Shown here in pieces: positions 9,311 to 18,164 of a stretch of 64,000 nt of DNA. This DNA is from an uncultured Odoribacter sp. GTDB lineage: Bacteria > Bacteroidota > Bacteroidia > Bacteroidales > Marinifilaceae. How positions within the stretch are numbered: the first letter of the stretch is position 1; every line of letters begins with the position of its first letter. Both the position numbers and the translations under genes were made by a program. The stretch lies in NCBI GenBank assembly GCA_910578985.1, contig CAJTSF010000006.1:1-64000 (forward strand), given 5' to 3'. The notes under the pieces are model-generated. The model saw only the letters and a program-made list of their open reading frames with translations. It was not told where the DNA came from and did no database searches.

Positions 9311-10435
9311 ATGACCATGAAATATTATTATTTATCATTTTTCATCTTTCTGTTGCTGGCTTGCCGGCAACAGAAAGGTTTTGAAGTCGTTTTTGATTTG
9401 AAAAACGCGACCGACTGTTCTGTATGTGTATCACAGGCTATTCCTAATCCTAAAGTGTGGTACACGGATACTTTTGATTTGAAAAACGGGAAGGCTGTTT
9501 TCAAAGGCGAAGTGGAGTATCCCCGCTTGGTTGTTTTTGTATTCAAGAAAGGTGAAGATGAGTTTTTCGGTTCTTGCGGAGTATTTTTGGATAACAGTCG
9601 AATAAGCGTGAGCGGTGATTTTGAGGATTTGAAAAACACGGGGAAAAAGAATCAACTCACCATCGAGGGCGGAAAGGCGCAGCAGGAATATGCTGCCATT
9701 CTAAAGAATGGAGAAACTGTTTTCAAGAAATACGAAAATTTGTCTTACCGCCGCGGGCAGGCCTTCAAAACCGATCGGGCGCTTTATGACTCGCTGGCTC
9801 CGAGAGTAAAAGAGGCTTATCATGAGGTGTTTACATATATTACTACGATTTCTGGTTATGCAACCAGTCAGGTCGCGCCTCATTTGGTCAATCAATACTT
9901 CAACACCAGCGATTGGGAGAAATTGGAAAAAGCGTTGGACAGTTTCGATGCCTCTATGACCAATCATCCCTATGTGGCAAAATGCCGTAAGGAATTGGAA
10001 AATGAAAAACGGGTGCTGCCGGGAACTAAGGCTTATGATTTTACATTGCAGGATTTAAATGGCAAAGAGTATAAACTCTCCGATTACCGAGGGAAATACG
10101 TCCTTTTGGAATTCAGCGCCTCTTGGTGCGGATGGTGCAAGTTGGAAATCCCTTTCTTGAAACAGGTCTATCAAAATACGAAAGGGAAAAATTTTGTAAT
10201 GCTTACTGTCAATTTGGATGACAATCGGGAAAAATGGGAGCATGACGTGAAAGAATACGATTTGCCTTGGCCGGTACTTTCCGATTTGCAAGCGTTTAAA
10301 AGTCCGGTGGCAAAAAATTATAATGTCAGCGGTATCCCTGTCATTTTTTTAATTGATCCGGATGGTGTGATTGAGAATAAAACATTACGGCGTGAAGGAA
10401 TGATTGATTATATAAATGACCTGTTTAAAAAGTGA
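9311..10435 (+). CDS. TlpA-type thioredoxin-domain lipoprotein with CGWC active site
   Basis: 374 residues with a lipobox at Cys18 (FFIFLLLAC). The N-terminal half resembles the DUF4369-like beta domain of Bacteroidetes TlpA proteins. The C-terminal thioredoxin domain (about 245-374) has the redox pair Cys273-Gly-Trp-Cys276 and the cis-proline region SGIPVIFLIDPDG. It would exchange thiols and disulfides in the periplasm. CGWC is unusual: typical TlpA/ResA motifs carry Pro before the second Cys. The next gene, 4 nt downstream, is a related TlpA with CHWC, suggesting tandem duplication and divergence. Confidence 0.87.
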   Translation: MTMKYYYLSFFIFLLLACRQQKGFEVVFDLKNATDCSVCVSQAIPNPKVWYTDTFDLKNGKAVFKGEVEYPRLVVFVFKKGEDEFFGSCGVFLDNSRISVSGDFEDLKNTGKKNQLTIEGGKAQQEYAAILKNGETVFKKYENLSYRRGQAFKTDRALYDSLAPRVKEAYHEVFTYITTISGYATSQVAPHLVNQYFNTSDWEKLEKALDSFDASMTNHPYVAKCRKELENEKRVLPGTKAYDFTLQDLNGKEYKLSDYRGKYVLLEFSASWCGWCKLEIPFLKQVYQNTKGKNFVMLTVNLDDNREKWEHDVKEYDLPWPVLSDLQAFKSPVAKNYNVSGIPVIFLIDPDGVIENKTLRREGMIDYINDLFKK

Positions 10436-10439
10436 TGAT

Positions 10440-11555
10440 ATGAAAAATCCGATATTGAATTTATGGGCAGTATGTCTGGTTGGGGTTTATTCTTGTACCG
10501 CACCCGTGGCGAAAGATTATGTCATAGAAGGAGAGATTAAAGGATTCGGGGATGGGATGATGTATGTCTTTGCCGAAACGATAGACGGCAATACCGGGGA
10601 TACGGCATTTGTAAAGAATGACCGTTTTACTTTCCGGTCTTCCTCCGATTATCCGATACAATTGTGGTTTTCTCCTGCCGGGAACGAAGCTTGCGCCCGT
10701 CGGGGAACGTATGGATTTTTCTTGTTGGTTGAGAATTCTTCAACTCCTGTTCGTGTAAATGCCGAAGTGGAGAAACGGATTGAAAATGCAGTTATTTTGA
10801 ACAGTCCGGTGCAAACGGAATTGGAGAAGATAAAAGCAACCGGTTTGATTGACCGTATCACGAGTTTTCAAAATCTGCTGCGGCAAATAGAAGATACCGT
10901 TATTTTAAAAACGAAACGGAATGAATTTGCCCGGTTGGTGGATAAAAGTCTCGACGAGTTGTTTGCTCTTGATTTTGCCCGGACGAGTACGGCAGCTGTT
11001 TTCACGGTTTACCAATATTTTTCTTTTCTGTCCATCGACCGTTTGGAGGCGGTATTACAACGGTTTGACCCGGCAATAGCCCCTTCTGTCTATTGGGTGA
11101 AGATGCAGGAGCGCATACGTCGTACCAGAGCTATGGCTATAGGGAAAAAAGCCCCGGATTTCCGTTTGCAGGATGTCCATGGCAAAGAATATACGTTGGC
11201 AGATTTTGCTGGGAAAATGGTACTGTTTGATTTTACGGCCTCTTGGTGCCATTGGTGTAAGGTGGAAATTCCTTTTATCGAACAGGTTTACGAAGCCATG
11301 AAGGGCAAGGATTTTGAGATTGTTTCCGTCTATTTGGACAAGAAACGCGAGGATTGGGTGAAGGACGTCAAGAAATCGAATCACCCGTGGAAATGTCTTT
11401 CCGATGTGCAATCCTGGAACAAAGGAGGTATGGCATACGATTATAACGTCGGAGGTATTCCTCATTTGTTGATAATCGGCAAAGACGGTAAAATCCTTTG
11501 CAGCGGAACACGTGGAGTGGAAACCTTACAAAAGATAAAGGAGATGTATCGATGA
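10440..11555 (+). CDS. TlpA-type thioredoxin-domain lipoprotein with CHWC active site
   Basis: 371 residues from the ATG at 10440. An upstream ATG at 10416 lies inside the preceding gene and would hide the lipoprotein signal, so I reject it. The lipobox is Cys19 (VGVYSC). The C-terminal thioredoxin fold has Cys270-His-Trp-Cys273 in TASWCHWCKVEIPF and a cis-Pro region GGIPHLLIIGKDG. The gene is a paralogue of the one before and ends locus 1. A bidirectional hairpin follows at 11563-11598. Confidence 0.87.
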   Translation: MKNPILNLWAVCLVGVYSCTAPVAKDYVIEGEIKGFGDGMMYVFAETIDGNTGDTAFVKNDRFTFRSSSDYPIQLWFSPAGNEACARRGTYGFFLLVENSSTPVRVNAEVEKRIENAVILNSPVQTELEKIKATGLIDRITSFQNLLRQIEDTVILKTKRNEFARLVDKSLDELFALDFARTSTAAVFTVYQYFSFLSIDRLEAVLQRFDPAIAPSVYWVKMQERIRRTRAMAIGKKAPDFRLQDVHGKEYTLADFAGKMVLFDFTASWCHWCKVEIPFIEQVYEAMKGKDFEIVSVYLDKKREDWVKDVKKSNHPWKCLSDVQSWNKGGMAYDYNVGGIPHLLIIGKDGKILCSGTRGVETLQKIKEMYR

Positions 11556-11562
11556 AATGGAA

Positions 11563-11598
11563 CAGCGCCCTGAATTAGACATGACTTTCAGGGCGCTG
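11563..11598. terminator. Bidirectional hairpin terminator between locus 1 and cydB
   Basis: CAGCGCCCTGAA pairs with TTCAGGGCGCTG, a 12-bp stem with a 12-nt loop, placed between convergent genes 8 nt after the TlpA stop. No long T-run follows on either strand. Confidence 0.65.
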
Positions 11599-11621
11599 CT
11601 ATGTTGCGGACTATCCCGCTT

Positions 11622-12740
11622 CTAATACCGATTCTCCGCCTCTTCCAGTTCTTTCGTGTCCATCGGTCGGCGTGTCATGGAACGCCAGGCGTACCAGATG
11701 TAAGCCGCGACGAACGGGATGACCAGTGACACCCAGCTCATGACTTTCAGTGTGTACAGCGATGAGGAGGCGTTGCGGATGGTCAGTGATGAATCCGGGT
11801 CCGTGGAGGAGGGATAGAATGCCGTGTCGTTGAAGCCTGCCAGCACCAGCAGCCCGATGACTGTTGCCACCGTGCCCGCTCCCGTAAACCATACGCCTTT
11901 CCGCCATTGCGGCGCTATGACCGTCCGGATGATGCCGTACAGCACGCTTGCCACACCCGACAGGAAGAGGACGGCATTCCAAGGCATCTCGATGAAGTTG
12001 TGGAAATATTTGTATTTCACCAATTCCACCTTGCCTGTTTCGCTGACGGCATACCCTTCGCCTCCGAAAATGAATCCCAAAAACAGCAGAAAGAACACGA
12101 CGAACGGCACTGCATTGTACACCACCTGTCGCCGGCTGCGCGCCTGTATGGCGTCATTCCCGATATTCAGGATGAAATACAGGGCTGCCTGCGTCCGCGC
12201 CAGAAAAAAGACGGCAAACGCCAGCAGGTAGTTCGTGAACACGCCCAGTGCATCCAGCCCGCGCCACGGAGTCATCCACTCCACGCGGTTCATCTCTCCT
12301 ATGCGGAACGGCGAACCGGTGAAAAAGGTGGCGACCGCCGCGCCTAACAGGATGGGGGCGGCAAATCCGTTAATCATCAAAAATACCTCATAAGTCTTGC
12401 TTCCTAAGAAGTTCCGGGGTTTGTTGCGGTATTCGAACGACACCGCCTGCAGCACGAAACAGAACAGCAGCAGCATCCACACCACGTATGCCCCGCCGAA
12501 GCTGGTGGAGTAGAACAGCGGGAAACTGGCGAAGAACGCCCCGCCGAACACCACCAGCGTGGTGAACGTGTATTCCCATTTGTGTCCCAGGGTATTCACG
12601 AGCAGGTCCCGTTCCTTCCGGGTTTTGCCCACCGTGTACAGCAAACTTTGTCCGCCCTGCACGAACAGCAGAAACACCAGCAAACCGCCCAGCACGCAGA
12701 GCAGCAGCCACCAGTAATGTTGTAATAAATTCAAGTCCAT
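11622..12740 (-). CDS. cydB: Cytochrome bd ubiquinol oxidase subunit II
   Basis: 372 residues, many membrane helices, the usual CydB length. Motifs such as TLGHKWEYTFTTLVVFGGAFFASFPLFYSTSFGG and NPYLL-type helices are typical, as is the C-terminal WVSLVIPFVAAYIWYAW. Subunit II pairs with CydA in the cytoplasmic membrane. The complex oxidises quinol and reduces O2 at very low oxygen, which helps anaerobes scavenge oxygen. The gene is 13 nt after cydA in a three-gene operon that begins with the DUF4492 gene. Confidence 0.96.
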   Translation of the reverse strand: MDLNLLQHYWWLLLCVLGGLLVFLLFVQGGQSLLYTVGKTRKERDLLVNTLGHKWEYTFTTLVVFGGAFFASFPLFYSTSFGGAYVVWMLLLFCFVLQAVSFEYRNKPRNFLGSKTYEVFLMINGFAAPILLGAAVATFFTGSPFRIGEMNRVEWMTPWRGLDALGVFTNYLLAFAVFFLARTQAALYFILNIGNDAIQARSRRQVVYNAVPFVVFFLLFLGFIFGGEGYAVSETGKVELVKYKYFHNFIEMPWNAVLFLSGVASVLYGIIRTVIAPQWRKGVWFTGAGTVATVIGLLVLAGFNDTAFYPSSTDPDSSLTIRNASSSLYTLKVMSWVSLVIPFVAAYIWYAWRSMTRRPMDTKELEEAENRY

Positions 12741-12753
12741 ACCTTTTCTATTT

Positions 12754-14304
12754 TCAATTCCCTTTCGGTCCTTTCTTAATCTGTGAACACATGATGCCGA
12801 CTTCAGCCGCCAGCAGGAGCGTGAACAGCACGGCGAACATCCAGAACGTCGTGACCACCCACCCCGAGGCGATGCGTGTGATGGCGATGTGGGTAGGCAT
12901 CAGGTCCTGCACCACCCACGGTTGCCGTCCCACCTCCGCCACAATCCATCCGCATTGCGAGGCGATATAGGCGCAGGGCACGCAGAACAGCGCGAAATAG
13001 GGCATGAAGCGGAACCGGTCGAACTGCCGTTTCTTTGCCCACCACGCCGCCGCCGCGAACAGCACGACGAATAGCATCCCCAGTCCCACCATGAGGCGGA
13101 AACTGTAGAACACCAAGGTCACCGGCGGAATCACCTCGTCCGGGGCATTCAGGTATCCGTAGCCGAAATCCCCGTAGTTCTCCCGCAACACGGCGAGCGA
13201 CTCCTTTGCCGCTGCCTCGTCTTTCGCATCCGTCGCCTGCTTGTAGGCGCGTAGGGCGTCGATGGCGAGCCTGCCGTTTGCCATGCGCTGCTCCACGGAC
13301 GGATAGGTCACGCCCTCGTGCGACGTATAGCCGTTCAATATATCTTCCATCCCCGGAACGAAAGCGTCGAAATCGTGGTAGCCGAAGAAAGAGAGCACTT
13401 TCGGCACCGTGATGCCGTATTTCACGCTCCGCATCCGTTCCGAAGGCAGCGCTTCATCCCGGCAGGGGATGCCTATCAAGGTGAAGTCGGCTCCATGACC
13501 TCCCCGGTTCAGCCCCTCCATGGCAGCCAGTTTCATCGGTTGCGTGCGGGTGACGTCCTGGGCGCTCGAATCCCCGGTGAAAATCGTGGCGAGGATGCTG
13601 AACAGCCCGAACACCGATGCCAGCAGGATACTCTTCCGGGCAAATTCCATGTGCCGTTTCCGCAGGATATACCACCCGCTCACCCCCACCACAAAACATG
13701 CCGAAAGCGTATAGGCGGAGGTCACCGTATGGAAAAACTTGTTCATGGCGGTCGGCGAGCCCAGCACCGCCCAGAAGTCCGTCATCTCGTTGCGGGCGCT
13801 CAGCGGGTTGAACTCCATGCCCACGGGGTGCTGCATCCAGGCGTTTGCCACCAGAATCCACAGCGCCGAGATATTCGACCCTGCGAACACCAGCCACGTG
13901 GAAGTCAAATGGAACCTCCGGCTCACTTTGTTCCAGCCGAAGAACATCACCGCAAAGAAAGTCGCCTCCATGAAAAAGGCGAACAGCCCTTCCACCGCCA
14001 GCGGCGCGCCGAAAATATCCCCGACGAACCAGGAATAATTGGACCAGTTCGAGCCGAACTGGAACTCCAGGATAAGTCCAGTGGCGATGCCGATGGCGAA
14101 ATTGATGCCGAACAGCTTCATCCAGAACTTCTCCGCCCGCAGCCACTCCTCGTTGCCCGTCCTCACCCAGAGCGTTTCCATCAGGGCGAGCAGGAACGAA
14201 AGACCCAGCGTCAGCGGGACAAACATATAGTGGTAAATCGCCGTCATGGCAAACTGCCACCGCGACCATTCCACCAAAGAACTCGTTGCGATTTCTGTCA
14301 TCAT
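12754..14304 (-). CDS. cydA: Cytochrome bd ubiquinol oxidase subunit I
   Basis: 516 residues. The N-terminal helix has the haem ligand His in AIYHYMFVPLTLGLSF. The EFQFGSNWSNYSWFVGDIFGAPLAVEGLFAFFMEATF block is family-defining, with its GxxFGAPLAxE motif. A second His-containing helix (NAWMQHPVGMEF) follows, then a quinol-binding loop and the C-terminal GWIVAEVGRQPWVVQ motif. It carries haems b558, b595 and d. The gene is 3 nt downstream of the DUF4492 gene. Confidence 0.97.
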   Translation of the reverse strand: MMTEIATSSLVEWSRWQFAMTAIYHYMFVPLTLGLSFLLALMETLWVRTGNEEWLRAEKFWMKLFGINFAIGIATGLILEFQFGSNWSNYSWFVGDIFGAPLAVEGLFAFFMEATFFAVMFFGWNKVSRRFHLTSTWLVFAGSNISALWILVANAWMQHPVGMEFNPLSARNEMTDFWAVLGSPTAMNKFFHTVTSAYTLSACFVVGVSGWYILRKRHMEFARKSILLASVFGLFSILATIFTGDSSAQDVTRTQPMKLAAMEGLNRGGHGADFTLIGIPCRDEALPSERMRSVKYGITVPKVLSFFGYHDFDAFVPGMEDILNGYTSHEGVTYPSVEQRMANGRLAIDALRAYKQATDAKDEAAAKESLAVLRENYGDFGYGYLNAPDEVIPPVTLVFYSFRLMVGLGMLFVVLFAAAAWWAKKRQFDRFRFMPYFALFCVPCAYIASQCGWIVAEVGRQPWVVQDLMPTHIAITRIASGWVVTTFWMFAVLFTLLLAAEVGIMCSQIKKGPKGN

Positions 14305-14307
14305 ATC

Positions 14308-14532
14308 TTAAGGTTTTGAAATGAATTGCTGCAATACGTGTTCCCCCTTTTCTGCGTCCGTCTCATACCGGCTGTTCAGGTAGTTCGGCATCAGCAGCAT
14401 CTTGAACACCAGGAACATCACGGCTAATTTCACCGCCACGATGGCAAGCACCGTTTTCGTCCACCGGGGGAGGTGGCTGAATCCGTCGTAGTACAGATTC
14501 CAAAATGGCTTCAGCACGGTCAAAAATTCCAT
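14308..14532 (-). CDS. DUF4492 small membrane protein preceding cydA
   Basis: 74 residues with one clear membrane helix (TVLAIVAVKLAVMFLVFKMLLMP) after an amphipathic N-terminal segment (FWNLYYDGFSHLPRW). This matches the DUF4492 family, which is found directly upstream of cydA in Bacteroidetes and some Campylobacterota. It is likely an assembly or accessory subunit of the bd oxidase, comparable in position (not in sequence) to CydX. This role is inferred from the fixed context. Confidence 0.85.
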   Translation of the reverse strand: MEFLTVLKPFWNLYYDGFSHLPRWTKTVLAIVAVKLAVMFLVFKMLLMPNYLNSRYETDAEKGEHVLQQFISKP

Positions 14533-14535
14533 TGA

Positions 14536-14567
14536 TTTGATAATGACACGTAAAATTCCTACTTTTG
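14536..14567 (+). promoter_or_regulatory. Bacteroidetes-type promoter for the AI-2E transporter
   Basis: TTTG at 14536-14539, 20-nt spacer, TACTTTTG at 14560-14567. This matches the Bacteroidetes -33/-7 consensus and puts transcription start near 14573, just ahead of the ATG at 14588. It rules out the upstream ATG at 14537. Confidence 0.75.
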
Positions 14568-14572
14568 TCCCG

Positions 14573-14605
14573 CAAAGTTATGTAAAAATGAATACATTGG
14601 CGAAA
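14573..14605 (-). promoter_or_regulatory. Divergent promoter for the DUF4492-cydAB operon
   Basis: On the minus strand TAACTTTG (plus 14573-14580) is preceded by TTTC at a 21-nt spacing. It lies back to back with the AI-2E promoter, so the two transcripts start within a few bases of each other. Confidence 0.55.
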
Positions 14606-15688
14606 TATATTTTGGGAATTTTAGCCGTTGCGGCGGTCCTTTTTTTCTCGTGGTATTTCTTTTCGATCATCGTTTATGTGCTGGTGTCGGCAGTGCTTTC
14701 TTTCATCGGCAAGCCCGTGGTGGTTCTGCTGGGCAAGGTGCAGATACGCGGCCACCGTTTGTCCGACACGCTGAAGGCGGTGATCACTCTCGTTATCCTC
14801 TGGATATTCTTCCTCCTCTTCTTCAGCACTGTCATCCCTTTGGCGGTGCATGAATACCAGTCGTTGGAGAACGTCAGCACCCACCACATCATCGAACGTT
14901 TGCAGGGACCTTTGCAGGATGTCGGGCGTTTTCTCAAAGATTACGGCATCATGCACTCGGACGAGGATGTCAATCAATACATCACCGACCAATTGGGCGA
15001 ATGGCTGAAGGGCGGGCGTTTGCGGAACTGGTTCGGTTCGGTGGTGGGCACGGTGTCCGACATCTTCGTGGCGCTTTTCTCCATCAGTTTCATCACCTTC
15101 TTCTTCCTCAAGGACAACCGTCTCTTTTCCGGTATGGTGCTGGCGACACTTCCCGAGCGCTACAAGGAACAGGGCAACAATGCGCTCGAATCCATCGAAA
15201 AGCTCCTCGTGCGCTACTTCGTGGGCTTGCTGCTGGAGGTGCTGGGCGTCATGACGCTGAATGTCCTCGGGCTTTCCATCCTCGGGCTGGGATTCGGCAA
15301 TGCGGTGGTCATCGGACTGATGGCAGGCATCCTGAACGTCATCCCTTACATCGGTCCTCTGATCGGTACGGTTTTCGGTTTGATGACGGGCGTGTTGCTG
15401 AACCTCGACATGGAGTTCTACGGCGAAATGCTGCCCCTGCTGCTGGGCATGGCGGGAGTGATGCTCTTCACCCAGCTGATGGACAACATCATTTTCCAGC
15501 CCCTGATTTATGGCAACAGTGTGCATGCGCATCCCTTGGAAATCTTTCTCGTGCTGCTTATGGCAGGCAGTATGGCGGGCATCCCGGGCATGATTCTCGG
15601 CATTCCGGTCTATACGGTGGTGCGGGTGATACTCAAAGAGTTTTTCAATAAATACGAATTAGTCAAGAAATTGACCCACAGCCTGTAG
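14588..15688 (+). CDS. AI-2E family transporter (PerM-like membrane protein)
   Basis: 366 residues, start at 14588 as fixed by the promoter. About seven or eight membrane helices in the family pattern: two or three at the N-terminus, a soluble segment (about 90-150), then GNAVVIGLMAGILNVIPYIGP and the C-terminal AGSMAGIPGMILGIPVYTVVRV. The family includes a reported autoinducer-2 exporter and Na+/H+ antiporters, so the substrate cannot be assigned. It is transcribed alone and divergently from the cyd operon. Confidence 0.9.
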   Translation: MNTLAKYILGILAVAAVLFFSWYFFSIIVYVLVSAVLSFIGKPVVVLLGKVQIRGHRLSDTLKAVITLVILWIFFLLFFSTVIPLAVHEYQSLENVSTHHIIERLQGPLQDVGRFLKDYGIMHSDEDVNQYITDQLGEWLKGGRLRNWFGSVVGTVSDIFVALFSISFITFFFLKDNRLFSGMVLATLPERYKEQGNNALESIEKLLVRYFVGLLLEVLGVMTLNVLGLSILGLGFGNAVVIGLMAGILNVIPYIGPLIGTVFGLMTGVLLNLDMEFYGEMLPLLLGMAGVMLFTQLMDNIIFQPLIYGNSVHAHPLEIFLVLLMAGSMAGIPGMILGIPVYTVVRVILKEFFNKYELVKKLTHSL

Positions 15689-15698
15689 GGTTAGTGCT

Positions 15699-15774
15699 CG
15701 AGGATGTAAATTGAACTGTGTCAGCAAAAGTTAATATTTTATTCTTTGCTGACACAGTTCAATTTACATCCTCG
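15699..15774. repeat. 30-bp perfect inverted repeat with 16-nt loop
   Basis: Arms at 15699-15728 and 15745-15774 are exactly complementary over 30 bp, beginning CGAGGATGTAAATTGAACTG on the left. It sits between convergent genes and could work as a terminator, but it has no T-run. Its length and perfection are more like a recent foldback or mobile-element end. It marks the left border of the AT-rich accessory region. Confidence 0.9.
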
Positions 15775-15790
15775 GTGCAGGTTATTTTAT

Positions 15791-16525
15791 TTAGAAATTA
15801 TTTGTGATTTGGTCTTTGGTGATGATTTTGGAAATGAGTTGATAACGAAGTTTATCACTAATCTCTTGACCACATATCTTAAACTTGGGATTTAGAATTT
15901 TTTTAATCACAGTTTGAGCAGTTTTGTCATTTTTTACCATAATTAATTCTATATCATCGATAGTAAATTCTAATTTCTCATTTAAGTATGGTTTACTCTT
16001 TTTAACTCCTCGCCATTCTGTATAACATTTTAAGTCATACCATATTCTCTGTGAATAATCAATTTTTCTCCACTCTCTTTCTTGATAATTCTCTTTCTTT
16101 CTTCCTTTTATATATGCTTCATCTTCAAATTTTTCATAAGGCTTAGATATACCCAACATCGTATATTGTGCATCACCAGAATGTATTTGATTGGCATAAA
16201 ATTTTGAACAACTATCTTGTAGGAGTTTTGTTGACATTGAATTCTCAGATGGAGAATAATAGAATACTGGTATTAAACATTTTTTTAATCCCCATTCTCT
16301 TTTCATTCCAATAGCATATCCTCTATCACCGTAAACGACTTCTGATAATAAAGATAATGGAATGTCGCAGAATGAAATCATAGGAATGCCGATATATTTA
16401 ATTTCTCCCTCTTTATTTTTGAATTGCTCTTTACAGTAAGTAGCCTTGAACCCCTCTTGCAATATTCCTAAAAGTCCTTCTTGAGTAGTGTAATGAAAAA
16501 AGGAATTACTGTATATTCTTGCCAT
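15791..16525 (-). CDS. AbiGi-like abortive infection protein
   Basis: 244 residues from the ATG at 16525. A TTG at 16594 would extend it through a terminator hairpin and is rejected. The N-terminal region FFHYTTQEGLLGILQEGFKATYCKE, then IPMISFCDIPLSLLSEVVYGDRGYAIGMKREWG, fits the AbiGi family (PF10899), described as the antitoxin-like half of the AbiG phage-exclusion system. No AbiGii toxin gene is adjacent. Base composition is much more AT-rich than the flanking genes, consistent with horizontal acquisition. Family assignment is from remembered motifs. Confidence 0.68.
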   Translation of the reverse strand: MARIYSNSFFHYTTQEGLLGILQEGFKATYCKEQFKNKEGEIKYIGIPMISFCDIPLSLLSEVVYGDRGYAIGMKREWGLKKCLIPVFYYSPSENSMSTKLLQDSCSKFYANQIHSGDAQYTMLGISKPYEKFEDEAYIKGRKKENYQEREWRKIDYSQRIWYDLKCYTEWRGVKKSKPYLNEKLEFTIDDIELIMVKNDKTAQTVIKKILNPKFKICGQEISDKLRYQLISKIITKDQITNNF

Positions 16526-16536
16526 AATCTTGTGTT

Positions 16537-16582
16537 TTAAAAAATCACTCCCACCACCATTGAATGAGGTGGCAGGAGTGAT
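16537..16582 (-). terminator. Strong intrinsic terminator after the LRR lipoprotein gene
   Basis: On the minus strand ATCACTCC-TG-CCACC pairs with GGTGG-T-GGGAGTGAT, followed at once by a T-run (plus-strand A-run 16537-16543). It ends only about 11 nt before the AbiGi-like ATG. Confidence 0.85.
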
Positions 16583-16586
16583 AAGG

Positions 16587-17270
16587 TTAATCAACGAAGA
16601 TTACATCCCACCCTTTCCTTTTGGCAATGGAGTAGTCACCTAATTTGTCACATGCCAACTCCCCATACTCCACAACAGGCAAATCATTATAAATCTTGTT
16701 CATGGCAGAGGCATTGAATCGATTGTCTTCACAATCCAAGTAGTCCAATGCCTTATTCTTGCTTATATCCAATGAGGTTAATTGATTGCCATCACACCTC
16801 AACCCTTCCAATGCCGTATTCTTGCTAACATCCAATGAGGTTAATTGATTGTCTTTACAATTCAAGTCTTCCAATGCTGGGCACTTGGTTACATCAATGG
16901 AAGTAACTTCACAGTTATAAACACCAAAGTATATTATCTTCCCTCTTGCTGTAACCGTATGGCTTGACTTGCCATCTGTATAAGTATGTTCTGATATGAT
17001 TGCATACACAAAGTCACCAGGTTTATTTTCTACCCTTACATACACATATTCCTCTTCATTTCCATCTCCCCAGTCAATGGTTATACTCTCTTCTTCGTTG
17101 AAGGTTTCAAGACAAAGTGCGCTATCATCATCTAATGTCAAACTTTTCGCTTCTGTCACAAACGTAATCACTCCCTCTCCATCACGCAGTACATCGTCAT
17201 CATCCTTAGAACAGGATACCAATGCGGTAGCACCCAGTACCACCAGCATCAAACTAAACAGTTTTCTCAT
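16587..17270 (-). CDS. Leucine-rich-repeat lipoprotein
   Basis: 227 residues. Lipoprotein signal with Cys20 (VVLGATALVSC) followed by KDDDD, the acidic stretch seen in surface-exposed Bacteroidetes lipoproteins. A middle beta region is followed by about three LRR units of the type LEDLNCKDNQLTSLDVSKNT and LEGLRCDGNQLTSLDISKN, then a degenerate one. The repeats resemble bacterial LRR surface proteins that mediate binding. It lies between the AbiGi-like gene and an unknown gene, all on the minus strand. Confidence 0.82.
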   Translation of the reverse strand: MRKLFSLMLVVLGATALVSCSKDDDDVLRDGEGVITFVTEAKSLTLDDDSALCLETFNEEESITIDWGDGNEEEYVYVRVENKPGDFVYAIISEHTYTDGKSSHTVTARGKIIYFGVYNCEVTSIDVTKCPALEDLNCKDNQLTSLDVSKNTALEGLRCDGNQLTSLDISKNKALDYLDCEDNRFNASAMNKIYNDLPVVEYGELACDKLGDYSIAKRKGWDVIFVD

Positions 17271-17305
17271 TTTTCTTTTGGTTTTAATAGTGAATAAATA
17301 ATTGA

Positions 17306-17788
17306 TTATTGAATTTGTTTTTTATGAAATTCCTTGTACCAGTGAAATATATCATCAATATAGTTTTCAAAAACATCAACAGGAATCAAGGCCCTCATGG
17401 AAATGGTTTCAACTTTAGGATATGAGTCTGTAAAATCATAATATATCTCATTTTCTATTTCCATTTTGAATATCTTCTCATCAGGTTTTTGAACACAATT
17501 ATTCAAATGACGATATAAATAGTGATAGGGAAATTCTTCGTTGCCAACCATTATTATTTGTCTGGGCTTTATTTCAGAAAATATGTTTTGATTCCTTTTG
17601 GCTTCATTTTCAGATATAAGTTGTAATTCTAATTGGTATTTTATCTCTAAAGTTTCACTTGCATTTTTAGCTATCATGTACTCTTGCCCTTTGAAATGTT
17701 CCTTGAAGTCAGATTCAAATCTTTTCAAAATTTTCTCATTAAAAATGCGAAGTTCTTCTTGACTTAGTTTTAATTCTTCTTGTTTCAT
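17306..17788 (-). CDS. Hypothetical protein in AT-rich island
   Basis: 160 residues, not recognised. The N-terminal 60 residues are predicted mainly helical and charged (KLSQEELRIFNEKILKRFESDF). The C-terminal part has mixed strands and aromatic residues (DDIFHWYKEFHKKQ). No signal peptide or membrane helix. It is the first gene of a short minus-strand run with the LRR lipoprotein (35 nt gap) and the AbiGi-like gene, and shares their low GC. Confidence 0.6.
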   Translation of the reverse strand: MKQEELKLSQEELRIFNEKILKRFESDFKEHFKGQEYMIAKNASETLEIKYQLELQLISENEAKRNQNIFSEIKPRQIIMVGNEEFPYHYLYRHLNNCVQKPDEKIFKMEIENEIYYDFTDSYPKVETISMRALIPVDVFENYIDDIFHWYKEFHKKQIQ

Positions 17789-18164
17789 ATCTCAAATTTT
17801 TAGTTAATAAATTCCATATTTCAACCATCAAAACCACCCTCTTTCTCCTCCGTTTTGCCCCTCTTGATAGTGTTTCTAAATCATAAACTTTCCTAACACA
17901 CATTTCCTTTTTCCAAAATAGACGTCAATTTCTTCGTGACGATTGAGTTGCATTTGAATTTTTGAAATGTCATAATCATTTGTTTATTAGCGTATTTATT
18001 GTTTTATATGTGATTATTATATAGATTTCAAATATAAACAATATGAACAAATAAAACTCATTTCATACAAGATTTTAGCCTAATTCCATCCTTTTCTTCA
18101 GACTGGTAGACTAAATACAAGAAACGATGGACTGGTATTGCCAATCCCTCTAATGTAGGTTATC
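17789..18164. other. AT-rich gene-free stretch
   Basis: About 375 bases upstream of the unknown gene. I see no open frame of note, no tRNA and no convincing TAnnTTTG promoter. It probably holds the promoter of the 17788 gene and degraded sequence. Confidence 0.5.
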
